Source: a virus
DNA: 58,382 nucleotides
Reading direction: 5' to 3' (one strand)
Virus record (IMG/VR): IMGVR_UViG_3300048694_000413
Coordinates: 1-58,382 of that record
Both the position numbers and the translations under genes were made by a program. Positions within the stretch are counted from its first letter, which is position 1, and every line of letters begins with the position of its first letter. Below are positions 1 to 7,478 of the stretch, piece after piece. A model generated the notes under the pieces. It searched no databases, was not told the origin of the DNA, and saw nothing but the letters and a program-made list of their open reading frames with translations.

Positions 1-1460
1 TGCTTCTTTGCAACAGAAAGTAATTCAGTATTGATTCCATGAGCCTTAAGTTGCTGCATCATATCATGAGAATTCCAGCGGTCAAAGGTGACCATCTTTA
101 ACCTAAACCCACGGTTACGAAGTTCGATAATAAAATCTTTAACCTCTGTGAAATCTACAGATTTTGTAGAAGTAGGAGTCCAATATCTAATTGCATCAAC
201 AACAACATTGGGGGCTGCCTGTGTCATAGTCCCGCCAATTTTCATGCTTACCCAGGAATCAATATGTGCTAAAGCAACAGCACAATGGTCATGTTTCTGG
301 GCAAGGTCGACATGCACAAAATATTCAACATCCTCTTGTGGCTGAAACCATTCTGAGAACCTACCATCTTGAGAAATACCAAACTGATTTTGATTGAAAG
401 CCTTTTCAATCTTTTCACGGGATTTGAAGAAAGCATCTGTAGCCTCTGGTGGCATACAGGCAAAGCGTGACAGTGCATCTAATTGGTCTGTATAGAAGTC
501 AACTGTAAAATCTTCGATCTTTCTAGTTGGATTAATCTCCCATGTAGGACGCTTTAAGGCAAATACTTTTGGAACGGTATAAGACTTAATATGGTCTTCT
601 TCCCATTCAATTGTAAATTCATTTCCCTCTGTCCCGTCTGGAAGTTCAGGGTCAACTTTAAAAGTGTGCTCTCTGATAATTACTTCTCTATCTGCAACTA
701 ACTTATCATATGCTTGCTGAATATAGTCATTCTTAAAACGAGGGAATGAAAGTAGAATTAGTTTACCTACATCTGGAAAGCGGGAGTTAACTGATGCTCT
801 ATACATCTTATAGATTGCTCCTGCAGTTTTTGCTTGGTCATTACCTGATGTTGATTCAAGTTCAAAACCTGAAATCTCGTCAAGGATAACCATGATAACA
901 TTGTATCCCTCAAAAGCCTCTCGCTCAGAGTGACCTGAGTGAACTGTAATAGCCTTATCAAACTCAAAACTAGAAACCTTTGGGATATACTTTCCCTGGA
1001 ACCACGGGGACTTTGAAATACGGGTAGCAAATCCCTTAAAGAAAACTCGCTTAGCCTGTTCTGCGTTAATAGCCACATTGATAATGTCAATAGCATCGCC
1101 TGGGGGCTTACCAAAATATTTTGCTGGATCCTTTAGGCATAGAAGTAAGTGTACGATATACGCACAAGCAATTGTTGATGTGTAGTCCTTTCCAGAACCT
1201 TTACCTAATTGAAGCACAACTTCATTACAGGTCTGCTTAAATCTTTTTGTCCCCTCGTCCTCTCCATATAACTGAACAAGGGTTTCTTTTCTGTATACCT
1301 GTGTCATGGCTTTAATCATAGTGTACTGATATTCAGATAAAGGAGGCAACCCAAGATAATGTTCATCAGTTACAAACTGTTCGATTGTCACGGGCTTTTC
1401 TTCGAATAGGTCACCAGCAAGGGCATCCATAAATTCGGAGAAATCAAAATTAGTCGACAT
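1..1460 (-). CDS. terL: Terminase large subunit (3' end outside window)
   Basis: ATPase-nuclease motor that packages DNA into proheads. I read this frame directly: it opens at ATG 1460 and stays open to the window edge, giving about 486 codons, so the C-terminus is missing. A Walker A-like motif GKGSGKD sits at about residues 86-92. A Walker B ends in the catalytic pair DE (VIMVILDE, about 188-195). The nuclease half begins with VHVDLAQKHDH around residue 385, and VTFDRWNS near the visible end gives a further acidic position. The start overlaps the small-subunit stop by 11 bases, the usual terS-terL coupling. It lies after the replication genes, about 43 kb from the portal gene, which is unusual. 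Family assignment is firm. Confidence 0.93.
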   Translation of the reverse strand, partial: MSTNFDFSEFMDALAGDLFEEKPVTIEQFVTDEHYLGLPPLSEYQYTMIKAMTQVYRKETLVQLYGEDEGTKRFKQTCNEVVLQLGKGSGKDYTSTIACAYIVHLLLCLKDPAKYFGKPPGDAIDIINVAINAEQAKRVFFKGFATRISKSPWFQGKYIPKVSSFEFDKAITVHSGHSEREAFEGYNVIMVILDEISGFELESTSGNDQAKTAGAIYKMYRASVNSRFPDVGKLILLSFPRFKNDYIQQAYDKLVADREVIIREHTFKVDPELPDGTEGNEFTIEWEEDHIKSYTVPKVFALKRPTWEINPTRKIEDFTVDFYTDQLDALSRFACMPPEATDAFFKSREKIEKAFNQNQFGISQDGRFSEWFQPQEDVEYFVHVDLAQKHDHCAVALAHIDSWVSMKIGGTMTQAAPNVVVDAIRYWTPTSTKSVDFTEVKDFIIELRNRGFRLKMVTFDRWNSHDMMQQLKAHGINTELLSVAKK

Positions 1461-1971
1461 CAACAGCCTCTAGTCTTCCAGTTACCTGTGAAAGACGCTT
1501 TGCTACTTCAAATTTACAATGGTCACAATCGCTGGTAACTTCTTTAAGAATACCTACAAGCACTTCCTGCTTACGCTCGTTCTCCATAAGTTGATCTGCC
1601 AACTCGTTATCTTCTAGCAATCCAGCCTTCTGAAGCATATCGATTCTTTTGGCTTCAACATCGGTAATTAGTTTGAGTGCCTGTGCCTTTGTTCTAAGTT
1701 CTGATGCTGCATCTGCTTGCTCAACGGTTTCCCAAGCACGATTAATAATCATAGCATAGTGCTGGTCTGCACCCGCTAGTGCTTCCTTAGCCCTCTCACG
1801 AACATGATTATCACTTTTGATAAGTGACTTCCATTCGTCAAGGAGTTCTAGGACTTCTGCTCTCTTCATTCCAAGAGCCTTAGAAATCTGTGATGGGTTA
1901 CCACCCTTAAGGAGTTCTTCGACAACCTTATTCATGTTGTCGAATCGCTCAAATACTTCAATCTGTGACAT
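1450..1971 (-). CDS. terS: Terminase small subunit
   Basis: Probable DNA-recognition subunit of the packaging terminase. The frame is open to 2010, but ATG 1971 (MSQIEVFERF) is preferred because AGGAGA lies about ten bases upstream, giving 173 residues. A helix-turn-helix-like segment is visible near the N-terminus (QISKALGMKRAEVLELLDEW). A long charged helical region follows, with a possible metal-binding CDHC near the C-terminus. The assignment rests on size, the HTH and the 11-base overlap with the terminase large subunit. The start overlaps the end of the upstream gene by 14 bases. Sequence alone does not exclude another DNA-binding protein, but the position makes TerS the best reading. 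Confidence 0.75.
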   Translation of the reverse strand: MSQIEVFERFDNMNKVVEELLKGGNPSQISKALGMKRAEVLELLDEWKSLIKSDNHVRERAKEALAGADQHYAMIINRAWETVEQADAASELRTKAQALKLITDVEAKRIDMLQKAGLLEDNELADQLMENERKQEVLVGILKEVTSDCDHCKFEVAKRLSQVTGRLEAVDVD

Positions 1972-2263
1972 CGTGCTTCTCTCTCCTGCTTCTCTTAGGG
2001 CGCAGGACACCCTTTAAATCATGTAGATAGAACGAACAATAGCGTCCTGTTCCGACTTCCATGCAGTCAATCCACTGAACATTCTTTTCTTTATTGTGAA
2101 CCCACTTATGGAACTTATAAACCCCTCGTTGATTCTTAAACTTAAGACTCTCTCCTGGCTTAATAATATCTTTCTTAAAAACAAGTTCGTAGTAACAAAA
2201 GATATTTGGGTTAATATATTCGTTAGTACCGTCGTAAACAATTTCGGTCTTTTTCTTAGCCAT
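1958..2263 (-). CDS. Conserved hypothetical phage protein, 101 aa
   Basis: I do not recognise the family. The protein opens with a short lysine-rich stretch (MAKKKTE). It then has mixed beta/alpha sequence with several aromatic residues, and ends in a basic tail rich in Arg and Lys (RPKRSRREK), which would suit nucleic-acid contact. It sits between an FmdB-like zinc protein and the terminase small subunit, and its 3' end overlaps the terS start by 14 bases. Its start follows the end of the FmdB-like gene by one overlapping base, so the four genes form one translational unit. A role in packaging or late regulation is possible but not shown by sequence. Confidence 0.7.
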   Translation of the reverse strand: MAKKKTEIVYDGTNEYINPNIFCYYELVFKKDIIKPGESLKFKNQRGVYKFHKWVHNKEKNVQWIDCMEVGTGRYCSFYLHDLKGVLRPKRSRREKHDVTD

Positions 2264-2445
2264 TATTTACTACCTCTGCTATCTGTTCTGTAGAAACCGT
2301 TACCTTTAAATTGAACTCCGATTGGAGAAAAAACTCTGTTTAATTCACCCCCGCAATCGCAAAGTTCTGGATGCGGTTCGGAAATAGGCTTTTCAATCTC
2401 AAAGTGTTGTTCGCATTGCTTACACACAAATTCATACTTTGGCAT
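2263..2445 (-). CDS. FmdB-type zinc-ribbon protein, 60 aa
   Basis: Small zinc-ribbon protein of the FmdB regulatory family. The N-terminus MPKYEFVCKQC is characteristic, with cysteines at residues 8, 11, 29 and 31 that would bind one zinc ion, followed by a GG turn and a short C-terminal tail. FmdB-like proteins are common in phage genomes and are usually annotated as putative regulators; their targets are mostly unknown. A strong SD (AAAGGGA) precedes the ATG, and a TGGTATAAT promoter element lies just upstream at 2467-2475. It is therefore the first gene of the terminase transcript. Confidence 0.8.
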   Translation of the reverse strand: MPKYEFVCKQCEQHFEIEKPISEPHPELCDCGGELNRVFSPIGVQFKGNGFYRTDSRGSK

Positions 2446-2466
2446 TTATTCCCTTTCCAAGTATCT

Positions 2467-2495
2467 ATTATACCATTATTACTTACTATTTTCCA
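2467..2495 (-). promoter_or_regulatory. Extended -10 promoter before the FmdB/terminase genes
   Basis: The minus strand reads TGG-TATAAT (-10 at 2467-2472, TGG at 2473-2475). A partial -35 TGGAAA lies at 2490-2495 with a 17-base spacer. It falls in the 33-base gap between the DUF3310 gene and the FmdB-like gene. The same nonamer recurs at 25403, 36352 and 40282. Confidence 0.6.
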
Positions 2496-2703
2496 GACGG
2501 TTAATCTCGTCTGTGATGTAGAAGATAGCCTTCTTCAAATCTTCGATGTGCTTATCTTCATTCTTGAGTCCCGCTCGCCAAAGGTACTTAATGGCATTGC
2601 CAATATTGTAGTTACGGTGGCGCACAATTTCAATGCACTCCACTCCTGATGGGTCACTTGTATAGTGGGCGGGATGATTTACCATGTCATTAGTTTTTGC
2701 CAT
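2479..2703 (-). CDS. DUF3310 protein (nucleotide-kinase-like), 74 aa
   Basis: This is a DUF3310-domain protein. The signature is clear: VNHPAHYTSDPSGVECIEI near the N-terminus, then GNAIKYLWRAGLKN, then EDLKKAIFYI. The same domain is found in phage T7 gp1.7, a nucleotide kinase, so a role in nucleotide handling is plausible. This copy is only the core domain and catalysis cannot be read from it. It overlaps the upstream GMP reductase-like gene by 14 bases, which places it in a nucleotide-metabolism cassette. Family call is confident; enzymatic function is inferred. Confidence 0.85.
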   Translation of the reverse strand: MAKTNDMVNHPAHYTSDPSGVECIEIVRHRNYNIGNAIKYLWRAGLKNEDKHIEDLKKAIFYITDEINRLENSK

Positions 2704-3733
2704 GTGGCTTGCTCTCTCCTAAACTTGAATGAGTCACCTTAATGTACTCTGCTTCTTCCTGTAGTTCTTTGATGCTTGATGCACCTGAATATGACAGGGC
2801 GGAACGAATTCCACCAGTAAACTCATGTAGCATATCCACTAAATGTCCCTTATAAGGAATATTTGTGGCTACACCTTCAACTACTGATACGGAACCACGA
2901 CCCTCATATTGAGCCTCTCGTGATGCCATACCTCTAAACTCTTTATATTGAGATCCATCTTCATTATACTTAATCTCACCTGGAGCCTCAAATGTTCCAG
3001 CCAATAATGAACCTACCATCACAGCATGAGCACCAGCAGCCAGAGCCTTTGCAGCATCTCCTGAATTTCTAATTCCACCATCTGCAACAATTGATGTGTC
3101 GGGGAACTTCATAGAACTGTTTACAATGTCCATGACTGAGGCTAATGTGGGCATTCCATGTCCTGTGACAATTCTTGTCGTACACATGCTTCCACCACCA
3201 ATTCCGACTCTTACAGAATTTGCACCTGCCACAGCAAGTCTGGCAAATCCTTCAGCAGTTGACACATTTCCTGCCATGATATGAACATTCTTTCCAAATG
3301 CTTGTCGCAAATTTTTGACAGCATCTACAGCATATTTACTATGTCCATTTGCTGTATCGATAAGAAACATTCTTGCCCCACTATCATACAATGCTCCAGC
3401 ACGCAACATATAATCGCCAGTTGCTCCAATAGCATATCCAGCAAATGCATTATATGCCTTGAGCATTCGTGCCTGAAATGTCTGTTCCTCAATTGTATTA
3501 TATCTGTGGATAATTCCAAGACCGCCCTGTGCTCTCAAAGCCAGAGCCATTTCCCACTCACAGACGGTATCCATAGGTGCTGCAATGACTGGAATCTTCA
3601 GTCCAATTGCAGTATCTCCCCGTCCAATTGTTGTGGCTAGGGATACCTGGCTGCGAGACTCAATATTTGAGTGTTGGGGTACGAGCAGAATATCATCAAA
3701 GCACATCTGTACACTATTCTTATATTCCTTCAT
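2690..3733 (-). CDS. GMP reductase / IMP dehydrogenase family enzyme
   Basis: TIM-barrel enzyme of purine interconversion, 347 residues with no CBS domains. The catalytic loop reads GGGSMCTTR with Cys184, matching the cysteine that forms the covalent nucleotide adduct. The phosphate-binding DGGIRNSGD and GSLLAGT motifs follow. The flap lacks the Arg-Tyr pair typical of IMP dehydrogenases. The C-terminal part (GMAS, then IPYKG, GGIRSAL, KELQ, YIKVT) looks more like GMP reductases. I therefore favour GMP to IMP conversion, with IMP dehydrogenase as the alternative. The start is coupled to the neighbouring methyltransferase stop by TAATG. The enzyme could rebalance purine pools during replication. 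Confidence 0.88.
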   Translation of the reverse strand: MKEYKNSVQMCFDDILLVPQHSNIESRSQVSLATTIGRGDTAIGLKIPVIAAPMDTVCEWEMALALRAQGGLGIIHRYNTIEEQTFQARMLKAYNAFAGYAIGATGDYMLRAGALYDSGARMFLIDTANGHSKYAVDAVKNLRQAFGKNVHIMAGNVSTAEGFARLAVAGANSVRVGIGGGSMCTTRIVTGHGMPTLASVMDIVNSSMKFPDTSIVADGGIRNSGDAAKALAAGAHAVMVGSLLAGTFEAPGEIKYNEDGSQYKEFRGMASREAQYEGRGSVSVVEGVATNIPYKGHLVDMLHEFTGGIRSALSYSGASSIKELQEEAEYIKVTHSSLGESKPHGKN

Positions 3734-4248
3734 TAAATATCTCCAAACTTAGCAAGGAAGGTTCCTGTCTGGGGGAACAATTCATATTCTACAATATTTG
3801 AGAATGCTGCCAAGACCTGCTCCTCGTCCCAATCTTCTTTTACATGTACCTCGTAAGGATTACCATTAATAGCATCTTGATGCCAATGTACAATTGGTAC
3901 TGAAATAATTGCATATCGTGCCTGTTGTGCAACCCGTCCCCAAAGTTCTACTGCATCTTCCTGTGACATATGCTCAAGAATATCCCCAAAGATGACTAGA
4001 TCTGCCTCAAGGGATTCGACCTCACGAACATCCATATTAATTACTTCATCATATCTAGATGTTAAATTAAATTGATCTATATATGGCTTCCATGCCTCAA
4101 TAGCGATAAGTTTTGCATCTGGTGCAACACGGCGAACAATATCGCCATAGATTCCAGCACCAGCACCCACATCAATAACTGTTTTGGGTTTTAGCCATGA
4201 AATTAATTCTTCCGCATATGGCTTATTCGTTGGGTCAGATACTCCCAT
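3733..4248 (-). CDS. Class I SAM-dependent methyltransferase, 171 aa
   Basis: Compact Rossmann-fold methyltransferase. Motif I is VIDVGAGAGIYG (about residues 24-35), E51 ends the second strand as the likely ribose-binding acid, D73 lies in NMDV, and GDILEHM (88-94) forms the post-motif strand. The size leaves no room for a target-recognition domain, so the substrate is not readable. It overlaps the preceding transferase gene by 14 bases and abuts the GMP reductase-like gene through TAATG, so the three are probably translated together. Possible targets are a glycan, a nucleotide or a virion protein. No typical DNA adenine or cytosine methylase motif (DPPY, PCQ) is present. Confidence 0.82.
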   Translation of the reverse strand: MGVSDPTNKPYAEELISWLKPKTVIDVGAGAGIYGDIVRRVAPDAKLIAIEAWKPYIDQFNLTSRYDEVINMDVREVESLEADLVIFGDILEHMSQEDAVELWGRVAQQARYAIISVPIVHWHQDAINGNPYEVHVKEDWDEEQVLAAFSNIVEYELFPQTGTFLAKFGDI

Positions 4249-4927
4249 TAATTTTAATCCTCGTTTCTACATCTTGAATTGTTGTATGCAATTCAGCAAG
4301 TCTTGTGTACTTATTGGCTGTTGGCTTTACAGTATAAGTATTAAATCTTTTTACATTTTTATTAAATACAAAGTAGTCTACTGGTTCTTGGAGACCATTA
4401 TTCTTTATCTCTTCTAATGCTTTTTCCGCACCCTGCCGACTAACTGCATAACATGCTAGTGACCAATCCTGATAAGACCTGCAAATATTTTCATCTTGTA
4501 TATCATGGACTACATTAAAGTTTTCAAACATATTATGATTAACATATGGACTAAAAAAATCCCAATCATCTGGAACAGAATCTAAATAGTTTTTTATGCC
4601 AATAGGACCGTTTTGGTCAAGAAAGCAGTCGTCTTCAAATAGGATTACACAATCATAATTTGATTGTAGGAGGTGCTTCCATGCGTTATAATTACTTGCC
4701 CATACCCCCAGCCAACCAATTTTCATTTCACCGTTTGACCTAAAGTATTTATTCTCTTCTAAAAAGTTTTTATAATTATCTTCATTTTCCATAAAGTTTA
4801 TTGTGCCAGAATTTAATCTTTCATAATGTGCAGACATTAAATCATTAACCTGTAAGGCAATTCCCTCACGCTCACCCTTGGCACTATCAAGGTGGAAAAC
4901 TTCATAAGAAATATTCACTTTGTCCAC
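4235..4927 (-). CDS. GT25-like glycosyltransferase, 230 aa
   Basis: Resembles glycosyltransferase family 25 (LPS-type beta-galactosyltransferase). The diagnostic blocks are GWLGVWASNYNAWKHLL (residues 71-87) and the strand ending in FEDD (97-100), the DXD-like metal/nucleotide-sugar site. The later block ACYAVSRQGAEKAL also fits the family. The start is GTG 4927, with a second GTG at 4918 possible. It overlaps the small HTH gene upstream by 13 bases and the methyltransferase downstream by 14. It may glycosylate a virion protein, phage DNA or a host glycan; the acceptor is unknown. Family call is fairly secure. Confidence 0.8.
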   Translation of the reverse strand: MDKVNISYEVFHLDSAKGEREGIALQVNDLMSAHYERLNSGTINFMENEDNYKNFLEENKYFRSNGEMKIGWLGVWASNYNAWKHLLQSNYDCVILFEDDCFLDQNGPIGIKNYLDSVPDDWDFFSPYVNHNMFENFNVVHDIQDENICRSYQDWSLACYAVSRQGAEKALEEIKNNGLQEPVDYFVFNKNVKRFNTYTVKPTANKYTRLAELHTTIQDVETRIKINGSI

Positions 4928-5076
4928 TTTCTTTGATTTTTAATCATACCATATTTTTCAAGTGCTCGCTGAATAGTCATATGACTACACTTAGCCTCTT
5001 CCGCCATTTCAACAATTGTTTTCTTTTCTATGACATAGCGTTTAGTTAGCCATGCCTTACTTTCATACAATTTCAT
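4915..5076 (-). CDS. Small helix-turn-helix protein, 53 aa
   Basis: Putative DNA-binding protein. The frame is open to 5106, but ATG 5076 (MKLYESKAWL) overlaps the RuvC stop as TAATG, so I take that start. The sequence fits a Hin/resolvase-style HTH: a KRYVIEKKTIVEMAEEAKCS helix pair followed by the recognition-like helix MTIQRALEKYG. No catalytic domain is attached. It lies between the RuvC-like resolvase and the GT25-like gene. It could be a regulator or a remnant of an HTH domain. Confidence 0.65.
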   Translation of the reverse strand: MKLYESKAWLTKRYVIEKKTIVEMAEEAKCSHMTIQRALEKYGMIKNQRKWTK

Positions 5077-5636
5077 TATCGCACCAAATTCTTTACAGCA
5101 TACCAAGCAACACCTGCAGCATCAGCAACATTATCGCTACTTGTTTTTACTCCAAGTTCCGCCATAAAATCCATAGTTTTCTGCTTTCGCTGTTCTCTGA
5201 TAGTTGACTTAATCCAATTATCAGACTTTCCTGGATTTTCTTTCTTAATCTGAGCCTTCTGAGCAGTAGTATAATTCTTATTTCCAATAAAAGATTGCCA
5301 AGTAATGGGATGAACCTCTACGACCTTAGCACCATTTTCTAGAAGTTCTCCCATAATTGTACCAAATGCATAAGCCATTTTCAAGCCCGTCTGTGCAGAT
5401 CGAACCATTACTGCCGCTTCAATAGCAATAAAATCACAATTAAATCTTTCTTTCAATGCTCTAACTTTACGCTTGGCATCTAAAATTCTATCATAAATAT
5501 CTCCACCAGTAAAAAATATTTCTCCATATTCAACTGGCTTATCACCGTCAAAAATACAATAAGCCATGCTATTAGTACTGGCATCAATGCCCATTATTTT
5601 TTTAGCATCAGTCTTTAATAGTTTAGCGATTGACAA
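5076..5636 (-). CDS. RuvC-like Holliday junction resolvase
   Basis: RNase H-fold resolvase. MGIDAST carries the first catalytic Asp, FIAIEAAV the Glu, and the C-terminal DNVADAAGVA block the last acidic residues. It probably cuts branched DNA before packaging. The frame is open upstream to 5708 but overlaps the neighbouring gene there. Two starts are plausible. TTG 5636 has AAGGA eight bases upstream and is used here, giving 186 residues; ATG 5594 directly before GIDAST has no good SD. The stop overlaps the next gene through TAATG. Function is confident, the exact start is not. Confidence 0.85.
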   Translation of the reverse strand: MSIAKLLKTDAKKIMGIDASTNSMAYCIFDGDKPVEYGEIFFTGGDIYDRILDAKRKVRALKERFNCDFIAIEAAVMVRSAQTGLKMAYAFGTIMGELLENGAKVVEVHPITWQSFIGNKNYTTAQKAQIKKENPGKSDNWIKSTIREQRKQKTMDFMAELGVKTSSDNVADAAGVAWYAVKNLVR

Positions 5637-5910
5637 TTCCCAAATCCTTAAAGATACTATTCCTAATTTTTGCTTCAGCCTTTGCTTCACATTTAGAACA
5701 CATATCATTTTCGTTATATCTACTTAATGGTGTTTTACATCCAGATGTCTTGCAGATTCTAGATTTACCTGCTAGACGAGCCTTCTTATCATAATACTTT
5801 TGCTTAATTTTAATATTAGTAGCAATTCGGCAGCATTCATCAGAACAATATTTCTGATTATGAGTGCGTGGCTCAAATTTATTATCACATTCATCATATG
5901 CACAAATCAC
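5623..5910 (-). CDS. Small cysteine-rich (zinc-binding) protein, 95 aa
   Basis: Two possible zinc-binding clusters are visible. The first combines CAYDEC near the N-terminus with YCSDEC around residue 21. The second combines CKTSGC near residue 53 with CSKC near residue 71. A lysine-rich helix lies between. It starts with GTG, overlapping the stop of the Cas4-like nuclease gene by four bases, and its end overlaps the RuvC start. I do not recognise a named family. The position between two recombination nucleases suggests a nucleic-acid-binding accessory role. Confidence 0.68.
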   Translation of the reverse strand: MICAYDECDNKFEPRTHNQKYCSDECCRIATNIKIKQKYYDKKARLAGKSRICKTSGCKTPLSRYNENDMCSKCEAKAEAKIRNSIFKDLGIVNR

Positions 5911-6680
5911 TTGGGAGCCACCATCGCTTCGATTGTTACTACACCTTCATCCATTTCTTTCCAGCACTGCTTCTTTACTGGACAGTTTTTACATGCCCAT
6001 TGCGTTTTGGTAAAAGATCTGGTAGGTAATGTATCTTCCTCATAAGCCTTATATACTTCACGCATCCAGTCGAACACATCATCAATAATTTTCTTATGAC
6101 GAGCATTCATATTGACTGGAATAATACAGATTTCCTGGGTATTCTTATTTTCATACATAAGGAAACCTTCATCTACATTTTCTATCTTCATATATGTAAG
6201 AATCTGTAGCAGATGATTACCATTAGCGGTCATAGATGCTTGCTTAAGTAAAAACTTTTCTTCATTGGCAGTTTTAATTTCACCAATAACTTCCTTACCT
6301 TCCCAATCAAGAACAAGGTCGGCAAAGCCCCGAATAGGTGGGTCTTCAGAAAGAATCTCTCTTTCCTTTTCTTTTAAAACTCCAGTCTTTTCGATAATTG
6401 TCTCAAGGCGTGTGTGTGCGTATGTACCATTAAGCATGTTTGCAATTGCCATAGCATCATTATTATCCTCAAAGTCTGCGCCATTAAAAGCAATAAACCA
6501 GTATCTTGGACAATTACCATGACCATATCCAACAGTTGAGGGGCTGAATGTTTTCTTTAGCGTACCTGTTCCATCACGCTTTGTAGATTCATATGCAGTC
6601 TCAACCATTCCCGCAAATTTATTATAATCAAATCCATCAAACTTCTTAAACTTAAGTTGACTTACAATTGTTCTTCCCAC
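5907..6680 (-). CDS. Cas4-like PD-(D/E)XK nuclease with Fe-S cysteine motif
   Basis: Predicted exonuclease of the Cas4/RecB family, 257 residues. The nuclease core is RGFADLVLD (D121) then GEIKT (E134, K136), a D...ExK site. C57 in NCPRYW near the N-terminus and C230, C233, C239 near the C-terminus match the four-cysteine 4Fe-4S pattern of Cas4 and AddB. It probably processes DNA ends for the phage RecA. No CRISPR array or other cas gene is present, so a CRISPR role is not suggested. It starts with GTG, overlapping the upstream stop (TAGTG). Confidence 0.88.
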   Translation of the reverse strand: MGRTIVSQLKFKKFDGFDYNKFAGMVETAYESTKRDGTGTLKKTFSPSTVGYGHGNCPRYWFIAFNGADFEDNNDAMAIANMLNGTYAHTRLETIIEKTGVLKEKEREILSEDPPIRGFADLVLDWEGKEVIGEIKTANEEKFLLKQASMTANGNHLLQILTYMKIENVDEGFLMYENKNTQEICIIPVNMNARHKKIIDDVFDWMREVYKAYEEDTLPTRSFTKTQWACKNCPVKKQCWKEMDEGVVTIEAMVAPK

Positions 6681-7003
6681 TATGCTCCAAACCTCGCTCC
6701 ATATTTAAGTGCATCAACCAACTTGTCTATGGCTGCATTTGCAGAGTAATATACATTCTTTTTCTTAGATGCCTCTGTGCCTTTTTCAAATGTTGTATAG
6801 TATCTTGACATCATGGCAAATTTTGCACTTAACGCCTGTAACTTAATAATCAATTCTGGAGTCTTTGCTGCAGGAACATCTGGCTTCATAATCAACTTTA
6901 CTATAAGGTCAAGTGCTAGGTCAAGGTCTTCATCCTGCATGAATTCTGAGATAGAGTTTATCTCACTAACTTCACTAACACTCTCTAAGATTGTTTCTGC
7001 CAT
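6680..7003 (-). CDS. Hypothetical helical protein, 107 aa
   Basis: No recognised family. The frame runs back to 7033, but ATG 7003 (MAETILESVSE) is preferred: GGTGG lies just upstream and it trims the overlap with the preceding nuclease-like gene to 19 bases. The protein looks almost wholly alpha-helical. An acidic N-terminal third is followed by two amphipathic helices with regular leucine and isoleucine spacing, then a KKK-containing loop and a short C-terminal helix. It could be a small scaffolding or accessory subunit for the neighbouring Cas4-like nuclease. Confidence 0.68.
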   Translation of the reverse strand: MAETILESVSEVSEINSISEFMQDEDLDLALDLIVKLIMKPDVPAAKTPELIIKLQALSAKFAMMSRYYTTFEKGTEASKKKNVYYSANAAIDKLVDALKYGARFGA

Positions 7004-7290
7004 GCTTCCACCAATTCTTCTAGTAATGCCCACTCAATTACGGCTAGGCGGGTCTTGCTATTATCTTTTCCCAATATCAATTTAAGTACTGGATACTTAT
7101 TCCTATCCACCTTAAAAGTGTCCGTACACACTTTTGCCCAAATGTCTGGGGTGATGGAGATAGACTTTTCATATTCTTTGTAATCAACCACAAACCCATT
7201 CCAAGTGGAATCACCTTTTTGATATTGACCACGACCACTGTTTTTCTGTAACTTTGCTCCGTCACGCTTTGCTTCACTTCTTTCTGACAC
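6985..7290 (-). CDS. Putative Hjc-like PD-(D/E)XK nuclease, 101 aa
   Basis: A short basic protein that I read as a minimal PD-(D/E)XK fold. E6 lies in the first helix, NSGRG follows at residues 17-21, D27 is in KGD, and D36-Y-K38 supplies the DxK pair. This spacing and the Ser-Gly-Arg-Gly loop recall archaeal-type Holliday junction resolvases and related phage nucleases. The C-terminal half ends in a helix that could support a dimer. It starts with GTG in a TAGTG overlap. It lies between RecA and the Cas4-like nuclease. If the reading is right, the phage carries two junction-processing enzymes, since RuvC lies 1.5 kb downstream. Confidence 0.6.
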   Translation of the reverse strand: MSERSEAKRDGAKLQKNSGRGQYQKGDSTWNGFVVDYKEYEKSISITPDIWAKVCTDTFKVDRNKYPVLKLILGKDNSKTRLAVIEWALLEELVEAWQKQS

Positions 7291-7478
7291 TATAATGTCA
7301 CCTGAGATCTATGTCCCTCTGTACAATACCAGATAAGAATTCCTTCTTCTTCATTAAAATATGCCTTGTTTACATTCTCAAGACATTCTTGACAAGAGTA
7401 TCCACCGTCCACTTCTTGCAACAACTCCTCTTCCTTACGCTTTCCTTTACCAAGGAAGTCCTCTAGACTACTTGGCAT
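7290..7478 (-). CDS. Small zinc-ribbon-like protein, 62 aa
   Basis: Small acidic protein with a CQEC pair near residue 29 and a later C...H pair (YCTEGH, about residues 51-55), a plausible Cys3-His zinc site. The N-terminal FLGKGKRKEEELLQEV segment is a charged helix. It overlaps the end of recA by 11 bases and its stop overlaps the GTG of the next gene, so it is translated as part of the recombination block. The family is not named to my knowledge. A role as an adaptor for RecA or the nucleases is conceivable. Confidence 0.7.
   Translation of the reverse strand: MPSSLEDFLGKGKRKEEELLQEVDGGYSCQECLENVNKAYFNEEEGILIWYCTEGHRSQVTL

Noticed and set aside
269-1114. Minus-strand ORFs inside the terminase region at 269-478 and 767-1114
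   Set aside because: They are out of frame with the clear terminase reading and lack any domain.
3096-3640. Plus-strand ORFs across the GMP reductase-like gene
   Set aside because: No SD, no recognisable domain and opposite to a clear enzyme frame.
3733-4248. Methyltransferase as a DNA restriction-modification enzyme
   Set aside because: No DPPY, NPPF or PCQ-type catalytic motif and no target-recognition domain are visible.
5907-6680. Cas4-like gene as a sign of a CRISPR system
   Set aside because: No repeat-spacer array and no other cas gene in the window. Cas4-like nucleases are common phage recombination enzymes.
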